This document shows, one piece after another, positions 16,498 to 23,847 of a DNA stretch of 64,000 nt. This DNA is from Streptomyces halobius. Its GTDB lineage: Bacteria; Actinomycetota; Actinomycetes; Streptomycetales; Streptomycetaceae. Made by a program: the position numbers and the translations under genes. The notes under the pieces were generated by a model. It was not told where the DNA came from, did not search any database, and saw nothing but the letters and a program-made list of their open reading frames with translations. Each line of letters begins with the position of its first letter. Position 1 is the stretch's first letter. The DNA lies in assembly GCF_023277745.1 (NCBI RefSeq), contig NZ_CP086322.1, forward strand, positions 7,254,001 through 7,318,000, read 5' to 3'.

Positions 16498-19236
16498 GTG
16501 GCAGCAAAGGCAGCGAAGAAGAGCGAAACGACCGGCAGCGCGGCAGCGGCGGGCGGCCGCCCCCACCTGCTCCTGATGGACGGGCATTCCATGGCGTACC
16601 GGGCGTTCTTCGCCCTGCCCGTGGAGAATTTCACCACCGCCACGGGACAACCGACCAACGCGATCTACGGCTTCGCGTCGATGCTCGCGAACACCCTGCG
16701 CGACGAGGCGCCCACGCATTTCGCGGTGGCGTTCGACGTCTCGCGCAAGACCTGGCGGTCCGCGGAGTTCGCGGACTACAAGGCGAACCGCTCCAAGACC
16801 CCCGACGAGTTCAAGGGCCAGGTCGAGCTGATCGGTGAGCTGCTCGACGCGATGCGGGTCAAGCGGTTCGCGGTGGACGGCTACGAGGCCGACGACGTCA
16901 TCGCGACGCTCACGGAGCAGGCCACCGCCCAGGGCTTCGAGGTCTCGATCGTCACCGGCGACCGCGACGCCTTCCAGCTGGTCTCCGGGGACGTCACCGT
17001 CCTCTACCCCACCAAGGGAGTCTCGGAGCTGACCCGCTTCACCCCCGAGAAGGTCACCGAGAAGTACGGCCTGACCCCTGACCAGTACCCGGACTTCGCG
17101 GCGCTGCGCGGCGACCCGTCCGACAACCTCCCCGGCATCCCCGGCGTCGGCGAGAAGACCGCCACGAAGTGGATCAACCAGTTCGGTTCGTTCGCGCAGC
17201 TGGTGGAGCGCGCCGACGAGGTCAAGGGCAAGGCGGGCCAGAACCTCCGGGAGCACTTGGAGGCGGTGAAGCTCAACCGCCGGCTGACGGAGATGGTGCG
17301 CGATGTCGAGCTGCCCTGCGGCCCGGAGGCGCTCACCCGCCAGGCGTACGACCGTGAGGCGCTGAAGGTGTTCCTCAACGCCCTGGAGATCCGCAACCAG
17401 GGCCTGCGGGACCGGCTGCACGCCGTCGACCCCGGTGCGGAGGAGGCCGCCGAGGAGGCGGCGCCGGCCGCCGGCGTCGAGGTCGACGGCACGGTTCTCG
17501 GCACCGGCGAGCTCGCCCCCTGGCTGGCCGAGCACGGATCGGGCCCCCTCGGCGTCGCCACCGTCGACGTCTGGACGCTGGGCAGCGGCAGCGTCGCCGA
17601 GGTGGCGCTGGCCGCCCCGGACGGCCCGGCCGCCTGGTTCGACCCGTCCCAGCTGGACGAGGCCGACGAACGGGCCTTCGCGGCCTGGAGCGCGGACGCC
17701 ACCCGGACCAAGGTGATGCACAACGCCAAGGGCCTGATGCGGGTCTTCGGCGAACACGGCTGGCGGATCGACGGCGTCTCCATGGACACCGCGCTCGCCG
17801 CCTATCTGGTCAAGCCCGGCCGCCGCTCCTTCGCGCTGGACGCCCTCTCCATCGAATACCTGGGCCGCGATCTGGCCCCGGCGGCGGCCGGCGACGGGCA
17901 GCTGGCCTTCGGCGCCGACGAGGAGGCCGAGGCGGACGCCCTGATGGGGCAGGCGCGTACGGTCCTGGACCTGGGCGTCGCGTTCGAGACCAAGCTCGCC
18001 GAGGTCGGCGCCGCCGAGCTGCTGCGCGAGGTGGAGCTGCCGACCAGCGCGCTGCTGGCCCGGATGGAGCGGGCGGGCATCGCCGCCGACCGCGGCTGGC
18101 TGGAGCGGATGGAGCAGCAGTTCGCGGGCGCGGTGCAGCAGGCCGTCAAGGAAGCGCATGCCGCCGCGGGCCATGAATTCAACCTCGGCTCGCCCAAGCA
18201 GCTGCAGGAAGTCCTCTTCGGCGAACTGGGCCTGCCCAAGACCAAGAAGACCAAGACCGGTTACACCACCGACGCCGACGCCCTGGCCTGGCTCGCCGCG
18301 CAGACCGACAACGAACTGCCGGTGATCATGCTCCGCCACCGTGAGCAGGCCAAACTGCGCACCACGGTGGAGGGGCTGATCAAGACCATCGGCGCGGACG
18401 GCCGCATCCACACCACCTTCAACCAGACGGTGGCCGCCACCGGCCGGCTGTCCTCCACGGATCCCAACCTGCAGAACATCCCGGTGCGCACGGACGAGGG
18501 CCGGGCGATCCGCCGCGGTTTCGTCGTCGGCGAGGGCTACGAATCGCTGCTGACGGCCGACTACAGCCAGATCGAGCTGCGGGTGATGGCGCACCTCTCG
18601 GAGGACGAGGGCCTGATCGAGGCATTCACCTCCGGCGAGGATCTGCACACCACGGTCGCTTCCCAGGTCTTCTCCGTCCCCAAGCAACAGGTGGACGCGG
18701 AGATGCGCCGCAAGATCAAGGCGATGTCCTACGGCCTGGCGTACGGTCTGTCGGCGTTCGGCCTGTCCCAGCAGCTGGGCATCCAGCCCGATGAGGCCCG
18801 CAAGCTGATGGACAACTACTTCGAGCGGTTCGGCGGGGTGCGCGACTACCTCCGGCGCGTCGTCGATGAGGCCCGCGCCACCGGCTATACGCAGACGGTC
18901 CTCGGCCGCCGCCGCTATCTGCCCGATCTCAACAGCGACAACCGTCAGCGCCGCGAGATGGCCGAGCGGATGGCGCTCAACGCCCCGATCCAGGGAACCG
19001 CCGCCGACATCGTCAAGATCGCGATGCTGAAGGTCGACGTGGCACTGCGCAAGGCGAAGCTGGACTCCCGGCTGCTGCTCCAGGTCCATGACGAAATCGT
19101 GGTCGAGGTGGCCCCCGGCGAACGCGAGAAGGTCGAGGAGCTGGTCCGCCGCGAGATGGCGGGGGCGGTCGAGCTGAGCGCCCCACTGGATGTCTCGGTC
19201 GGCTCCGGCAAGGACTGGGAGTCGGCGGCGCACTGA
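16498..19236 (+). CDS. polA: DNA polymerase I
   Basis: A 912-residue repair and replication polymerase. The 5'-nuclease domain (residues about 20-310) begins LLLMDGHSMAYRAFFALP and has VDGYEADDVIATL and GDPSDNLPGIPGVGEKTA. The central 3'-5' exonuclease-like domain (about 330-520) lacks the usual DxE proofreading acids (AVATVDVWTL-type text in their place), as in other actinobacteria. The polymerase domain has motif A LTADYSQIELRVMA, motif B RRKIKAMSYGLAYGL and motif C LLLQVHDEIVVE. A TTG at 16468 is in frame, but it lies inside the promoter; GTG at 16498 gives the normal MAAKAAKK start and fits leaderless initiation. Confidence 0.97.
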   Translation: MAAKAAKKSETTGSAAAAGGRPHLLLMDGHSMAYRAFFALPVENFTTATGQPTNAIYGFASMLANTLRDEAPTHFAVAFDVSRKTWRSAEFADYKANRSKTPDEFKGQVELIGELLDAMRVKRFAVDGYEADDVIATLTEQATAQGFEVSIVTGDRDAFQLVSGDVTVLYPTKGVSELTRFTPEKVTEKYGLTPDQYPDFAALRGDPSDNLPGIPGVGEKTATKWINQFGSFAQLVERADEVKGKAGQNLREHLEAVKLNRRLTEMVRDVELPCGPEALTRQAYDREALKVFLNALEIRNQGLRDRLHAVDPGAEEAAEEAAPAAGVEVDGTVLGTGELAPWLAEHGSGPLGVATVDVWTLGSGSVAEVALAAPDGPAAWFDPSQLDEADERAFAAWSADATRTKVMHNAKGLMRVFGEHGWRIDGVSMDTALAAYLVKPGRRSFALDALSIEYLGRDLAPAAAGDGQLAFGADEEAEADALMGQARTVLDLGVAFETKLAEVGAAELLREVELPTSALLARMERAGIAADRGWLERMEQQFAGAVQQAVKEAHAAAGHEFNLGSPKQLQEVLFGELGLPKTKKTKTGYTTDADALAWLAAQTDNELPVIMLRHREQAKLRTTVEGLIKTIGADGRIHTTFNQTVAATGRLSSTDPNLQNIPVRTDEGRAIRRGFVVGEGYESLLTADYSQIELRVMAHLSEDEGLIEAFTSGEDLHTTVASQVFSVPKQQVDAEMRRKIKAMSYGLAYGLSAFGLSQQLGIQPDEARKLMDNYFERFGGVRDYLRRVVDEARATGYTQTVLGRRRYLPDLNSDNRQRREMAERMALNAPIQGTAADIVKIAMLKVDVALRKAKLDSRLLLQVHDEIVVEVAPGEREKVEELVRREMAGAVELSAPLDVSVGSGKDWESAAH

Positions 19237-19301
19237 CGCACCGGGGGCGGGGCCGGGGCGGGCCGCACACCGGCCGACGTGTGGCGGCGCCTGGGAGACG
19301 G

Positions 19302-20333
19302 TCACTCAGCGGTGGCCGTCCCGGGGCCCGCCCCCTCCCCTGCCGCGGTACCGGACGGGGACTTGGCGCCCGACCGGGACACGGCGCGGGGCCGCTCCGG
19401 CGCAAGTATCGCCGGCTGCCCCGGTTCGCCACTGCCGGCCGCCCGGGGCCGACGCGCCCTGCGGTGCAGCAGCCGTACGGCCACCGCGTAGCAGGGCAGT
19501 GCGATGGTGAGGCCCGCGCCCGCACCGAAGAGCACCGTCGGCACATAGTCGAACCACGACGCCATGCCGCCGTAGACGGCGTATGCCCGTAGTGTCCGGT
19601 GCACGGCGCCGAGGAGAACGCACAACGCAACCGGCGCGGTCAGCAGCAGCCGCATCCGGACGGTCAGCGCGGGGATGGCCTCGGTATCCACGGCACCCCG
19701 CGCGGTCTCCACGGCGCCAGGTGCCGGGCCCATGGCATCTCGTGCCGAGCCCACGGCACCCCGCGCGCCCGCGTCTCGCAGCCCCGTCCACAGGAACCAG
19801 CCGATCCCCGCCAGCGCAACCGCCGAGGTGCCGTACTGCACGTACGTGTAAACCGGCAGACCGCCCACCACATCGTCCAGGCCGGGAACCAGCCGGGTCC
19901 CCCAGCGGCCCGGGTGGGTGAACGCGTCCCACACCACATGCGTCGCGGAACCGAGCGCCGCCGAGACGTAGAACCACCCTGCCAGTGTGGCGAGTTGACG
20001 GGGGCCGCGCGGATTCCAGGGGCGGCCCAGGACAAACCCGTACGCCCGCCCCTGCCATGCCCTGGGCGGCAGGGCCAGCAGCGGTTCGCGCAGCAGCAGC
20101 CAGCCGCCGACGAGTACCACCGTGACCAGCACATCCATGGTCAGCACGCCGGGCAGACCATGCGTCACGTCGCCGAACCGCATGGCGCCCGGCACCAGCG
20201 TGGCCGCGAAATACGTCATGTCCGGCGCGAACGACCCGGCGACAAGCGCCGAGGCGACCAGCGGACCGCGCGCCACGCCCGTCCGGCGGATGGCCGGAAG
20301 CACGGCAGCGGCATGGCTGAGCGTGAACGGCAT
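19302..20333 (-). CDS. DUF4184 family integral membrane protein
   Basis: A 343-residue membrane protein. It starts MPFTLSHAAAVLPAIRR and continues ALVAGSFAPDMTYF, the His/Asp-rich signature of DUF4184 and related phospholipase-C/zinc-fold membrane proteins. About six or seven hydrophobic segments are visible (for example LVTVVLVGGWLLL, VALAGIGWFLW, LLLTAPVALCVLLGAV, IALPCYAVAVRLL). It has FYVSAALGSATHVVWDAFTHPG with conserved His residues. A loop near residues 195-220 is a run of imperfect GA-rich repeats. The C-terminus is polar and disordered. Function unknown. It converges on polA. Confidence 0.8.
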   Translation of the reverse strand: MPFTLSHAAAVLPAIRRTGVARGPLVASALVAGSFAPDMTYFAATLVPGAMRFGDVTHGLPGVLTMDVLVTVVLVGGWLLLREPLLALPPRAWQGRAYGFVLGRPWNPRGPRQLATLAGWFYVSAALGSATHVVWDAFTHPGRWGTRLVPGLDDVVGGLPVYTYVQYGTSAVALAGIGWFLWTGLRDAGARGAVGSARDAMGPAPGAVETARGAVDTEAIPALTVRMRLLLTAPVALCVLLGAVHRTLRAYAVYGGMASWFDYVPTVLFGAGAGLTIALPCYAVAVRLLHRRARRPRAAGSGEPGQPAILAPERPRAVSRSGAKSPSGTAAGEGAGPGTATAE

Positions 20334-20498
20334 ACGCCTCTCCTTGATTGATCCGGATCATTATGTCGGCCCATGAGAGCGGTAGCTGCTCGGCCCGAGT
20401 TGTCGTAGTGTCACCTGAGTTGGAGTGCGGGCGAGCGCCGGGGGCGCGCGCCACCGCATCGGTATGCGGTGGGGGCACCGCGGGAGGGGACGGCACCT

Positions 20499-22433
20499 AT
20501 GGCAGCCACATTCCGACGACGGTTCCTGAGGGGAGCGGCCTCAACGGTCGTGGTGGCGCTGGCGTGGGCCGCACTGACCGCCTCCCAGGCGCCGGGCGCC
20601 ACCGGACGGGAGCGGGACCCGGCCCCGCCGCCCGCCGACACGTCCATCGACGGCGGATCGACCTACTACACCGACCTGCCGCCCCTCAACAGCCCCGTTC
20701 CGCCCCGCAGTCCGGACCACCCGGACGGCGACGGCAGTGACAACAGGGACGACAGCGACAGCAGCGGCACCGGCCCCGCCGAGGCGGGCATCCCCGCCAC
20801 GGTCCTGGCCGCGTACAAGAAGGCCGCGTCCCGCCTTGCCGGGGCCGCTCCGGGCTGCCGCCTGTCCTGGCAGCTGCTCGCCTCGATCGGCAAGGTGGAG
20901 TCCGGGCAGGCACACGGCGGAGCGGTCGATTCCGGGGGTACCACTTTCCGGCCGATCCTCGGCCCGCAGCTCAACGGCCACGGCTTCGCGCGTATCGCCG
21001 ACACCGACGGCGGCCGCTATGACGGCGACCGCACCCATGACCGCGCCGTGGGCCCGATGCAGTTCATCCCGTCCACTTGGTCCAACGGCGGCCCCGACGG
21101 GGGTGGTTGGGGCGCCGACGGCAACGGCGACGGCGAGAAGGACCCCAACAACATCTTCGACGCGGCACTCGGCGCCGGCCGCTATCTCTGCAGCGGCGGC
21201 CGCGATCTGACGGCGCAGCGCGACCTGAACCGGGCGATCCTCGGCTACAACAACTCCACGGACTATCTGCGGACGGTGCTGTCCTGGTACGCGTTCTACC
21301 GCGAGGGCACGTACGAGGTACCGGACGGCAAGGGCGTGCTCCCGGTACGCCGGGCCGGCTCGGGGAGCGAGGGCGGTCGCAGCGGCCACGGTGACGGGAA
21401 GGGTGACGGCCCGGGGGCACACCACGCTCAGGCTGCCGACAAGCCGCGCAAGCCGGGGGAGGGTGGCAAGCCAGGGAAGGGCGGCACACCGGGGAAGGGC
21501 AACGTGCCCGGGAACGCCGGCAAGTCTGCCGCACCCGGCAGGCCGTCCAAGCCCGGTGCGCCCGGGACGGCGGCCAAGCCCGGCGAGCCCGACGCCGGTA
21601 CCACGCCACAGCCGACGCCCACACTGCCCACACCGCCCACAACACCCACCCCGGCTCCCACCCCCACCCCGAAGCCACCCACCAGCCCCACCACGCCCAC
21701 CAACCCCGCACCCCTCACCGTCCTCGAACGGGTCGGCGACAAGGACCTGACCGCCACCGCAGGAGCCGAGTTCGCGACATCGCCGCAGGTCCGCGCCGTG
21801 GACGCGGCGGGCAAGCCGGTAGCGGGCATCCCCGTCCGCTTCCTCCTCACCGGCACCACGGACGCCCGCTTCCCCGGCGACGCGACCGCCGTCACCGTCA
21901 CCAGCGGCGAGGACGGCCTGGCCACCGCGCCCACGATGCGCGCGGGCGACCGGCCCGGGTCCTTCACCGTCCGGGCGCAGGCCGAAGGCCGCCCCCTGCC
22001 CGCCGTCGCCTTCGGCATGACCGTCCAGGCCGGGCCCGCACCGAAGGCCGACACGCTCACCCGTACCTCCGACGAGGAGCTGACGGCGACCGCCGGCGGG
22101 GCCTTCCCGGACGACGCGGTGGACATCAAGGCGACGTATCGGGGCAAGGCCGCCGCGGGCGTGGCCGTCACCGCGACCATGGTCGCCGACGACCAGGAGC
22201 AGCCCGTGGAGAACGACAAGGGCCCCTACGTCAAGGACCCCGAGGCCACTGGCGCCGACCGGCACGAGCCGCTCCGCGCCCTCACCACCCTCACGACCGA
22301 CGACAACGGTCTGCTCACGCTCCCGAAGATCCACACCGATACGCACACCGGGACGTTCCTGCTGCGCCTGACCACCGCCGACGGCGCCGTACTCACCGTC
22401 GAACTGAACGTCGCGCCGCCGGCCGACGGGTAA
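20499..22433 (+). CDS. Secreted lytic transglycosylase with Pro/Gly linker and C-terminal Ig-like domains
   Basis: A 644-residue secreted cell-wall enzyme. The ATG at 20499 is preferred over the in-frame GTG at 20469 because GGGAGGGGA precedes it. Residues 1-35 form a signal peptide (FRRRFLRGAASTVVVALAWAAL then an AxA-type cleavage site). The catalytic SLT/MltB-like domain spans about 100-290: SIGKVESGQAHGG carries the catalytic Glu, and GPMQFIPSTW and AILGYNNSTDYL follow. A long linker is rich in KPGKGG and then PTPTP repeats (about 300-410). Two bacterial Ig-like domains follow (VRAVDAAGKPVAGIPVRFLL and VDIKATYRGKAAAGVAVTA). It should cleave peptidoglycan glycan strands. A perfect 15-bp terminator follows. 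Confidence 0.88.
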   Translation: MAATFRRRFLRGAASTVVVALAWAALTASQAPGATGRERDPAPPPADTSIDGGSTYYTDLPPLNSPVPPRSPDHPDGDGSDNRDDSDSSGTGPAEAGIPATVLAAYKKAASRLAGAAPGCRLSWQLLASIGKVESGQAHGGAVDSGGTTFRPILGPQLNGHGFARIADTDGGRYDGDRTHDRAVGPMQFIPSTWSNGGPDGGGWGADGNGDGEKDPNNIFDAALGAGRYLCSGGRDLTAQRDLNRAILGYNNSTDYLRTVLSWYAFYREGTYEVPDGKGVLPVRRAGSGSEGGRSGHGDGKGDGPGAHHAQAADKPRKPGEGGKPGKGGTPGKGNVPGNAGKSAAPGRPSKPGAPGTAAKPGEPDAGTTPQPTPTLPTPPTTPTPAPTPTPKPPTSPTTPTNPAPLTVLERVGDKDLTATAGAEFATSPQVRAVDAAGKPVAGIPVRFLLTGTTDARFPGDATAVTVTSGEDGLATAPTMRAGDRPGSFTVRAQAEGRPLPAVAFGMTVQAGPAPKADTLTRTSDEELTATAGGAFPDDAVDIKATYRGKAAAGVAVTATMVADDQEQPVENDKGPYVKDPEATGADRHEPLRALTTLTTDDNGLLTLPKIHTDTHTGTFLLRLTTADGAVLTVELNVAPPADG

Positions 22434-22454
22434 CTCCCCACCGCCGTAGTTCTC

Positions 22455-22498
22455 GTCGCACCGCCGTCCGGCCTCCCAGGGCAGGACGGCGGTGCGAC
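22455..22498 (+). terminator. Strong hairpin terminator after the lytic transglycosylase
   Basis: A perfect 15-bp stem, GTCGCACCGCCGTCC (22455-22469) with GGACGGCGGTGCGAC (22484-22498), loop 14, followed by GTGTTCTC. Confidence 0.85.
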
Positions 22499-22672
22499 GT
22501 GTTCTCATCTGAGCCGCCCCTTGCTACGGTGCCCCAGCCCAGCCCCCTGACGCCCTATCAGTTCAGCGCCCAGCGACCACGGTTCGCCGAAACCGGCGAT
22601 CACCAGTCACCGCTCGCCGCTCACCGATCTCCGACGACCGCTCGCCGCTCGCCGACCACCGGGAGGCCGACC

Positions 22673-22807
22673 ATGCGCGCCCTGACCGCAGCCGCCGTCG
22701 GACTCGCCGCGGCGCTCGCCCTCATCTTCACCATCACGGCGACCGGCGCGCCCAGCGGCCGGACCTCCCCCAAGCCGCTGCTGACCACCGTCCCCAAACA
22801 CCCCTGA
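22673..22807 (+). CDS. Small membrane peptide (SPW_0924-like family)
   Basis: A 44-residue peptide starting MRALTAAAVGLAAALALIF. It has one hydrophobic N-terminal segment (about residues 3-22) and a conserved-looking Pro/Lys tail, TSPKPLLTTVPKHP. A longer frame upstream (from 22499) is not used because its text is low-complexity repeats and GGGAGG lies just before the ATG at 22673. It ends 17 bases before the DUF3068 gene, so the two form a unit. I recall small Streptomyces proteins of this form beside DUF3068 under the name SPW_0924 family; the function is unknown. Confidence 0.7.
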   Translation: MRALTAAAVGLAAALALIFTITATGAPSGRTSPKPLLTTVPKHP

Positions 22808-22824
22808 GGGAGGACGTCACCGCC

Positions 22825-23823
22825 ATGCGCCGTAAAGCCAGCCTCGTCCTCCTCGCCTTCGCCGTCTTCTTCACCGCTCTGTCGCCGTTGCTGCGCTGGT
22901 ACGCCTTCCCGCGGCTCGCCAAGATCCCGCCGAGCCAGTACCAGGAGATGGTCCTGGAGGCCAAGCCCGCCACCCTCATCGACTACGGGACGATGAAGGC
23001 CGAACGAGTACCCAAGATCACCATCGTGCAGACCCTCAAGGGCAATGTCGCCGAGTCCGACCGCATCGAGCGCACCGCGGGCCGCGACGTCGTCGTCTGG
23101 GACACGCTGACCTACGTGGCCGGACCCGACGGCAAGATGGTCTCCGAGATCCCCGAGCGCTATATCTTCGACGCGCACTCCCAGGAGCCGGTGCACGCCA
23201 CCGGCGAGATGGTCGACGGCGACCCGGTCCGCCGCGAGGGCATCGAGTACAAGTGGCCGTTCCTCACCGAGCGGCGCGACTACACCTACTTCGACGCCCA
23301 GACCCGCACCTCCGCCCCCATCCACTACAAGGGGACCCGCGTCTTCCGCGGCCTGGAGGTCTACTACTTCGAGCAGACCATCCCCTGGACCAAGGTCCCC
23401 CTCCCGAAGAAGATGCCGGTCAAGGGCATCACCCCGGAGGCCGTCGAGAAGATGGGGACCACCCGCTGGTACACCACCAAGCGGATGTTCTGGGTGGACC
23501 CGGTCACCGGAGCGCCGGTCAACGGCCAGGAGATCCACAAGGAAGAGCTGCGCGGCGGCGATCTGCTGCCGGGCGGCGGGAAGGCCACCGCCTTCGCCGG
23601 CCATGTGAGGATGCGCGACGACTACGTGGACTCCACCGTGGCCCTGGTGAAATCCCAGCGGACCCTCGTACTGCTGCTCACCACCTACCTCCCCTGGGGC
23701 TTCCTGGTCCTCGGCGCCGCGCTGCTCGCGTTGAGCCTCCACCTGGAAGCCCGCAGCCGCCGTCCCGGCCCCGGCCGCGACGCCCGGCCCCGCGAACCGG
23801 CGCCCGAGCCGACGCCCGCTTAG
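22825..23823 (+). CDS. DUF3068 domain protein (PorA-like family)
   Basis: A 332-residue protein with an N-terminal transmembrane segment (LVLLAFAVFFTALSPLLRWY), a large extracytoplasmic domain and a C-terminal transmembrane helix (LVLLLTTYLPWGFLVLGAAL), then an Arg/Pro-rich tail. The outer domain has RDYTYFDAQTRTSAPIHYKG and VYYFEQTIPWTKVPLP, typical of DUF3068. The family is found in mycolata and streptomycetes, usually anchored in the membrane; its activity is not established. It is immediately downstream of the 44-residue membrane peptide and converges on hrpB with only 24 bases between the stops. Confidence 0.85.
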   Translation: MRRKASLVLLAFAVFFTALSPLLRWYAFPRLAKIPPSQYQEMVLEAKPATLIDYGTMKAERVPKITIVQTLKGNVAESDRIERTAGRDVVVWDTLTYVAGPDGKMVSEIPERYIFDAHSQEPVHATGEMVDGDPVRREGIEYKWPFLTERRDYTYFDAQTRTSAPIHYKGTRVFRGLEVYYFEQTIPWTKVPLPKKMPVKGITPEAVEKMGTTRWYTTKRMFWVDPVTGAPVNGQEIHKEELRGGDLLPGGGKATAFAGHVRMRDDYVDSTVALVKSQRTLVLLLTTYLPWGFLVLGAALLALSLHLEARSRRPGPGRDARPREPAPEPTPA

Positions 23824-23847
23824 GCACCCCAGCCGCTCGCCCGGACG

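Noticed and set aside
16471..19305. 944-codon open frame on the minus strand opposite polA
   Set aside because: It mirrors polA codon structure in a high-GC genome, has no recognisable domain, and the plus strand encodes complete DNA polymerase I.
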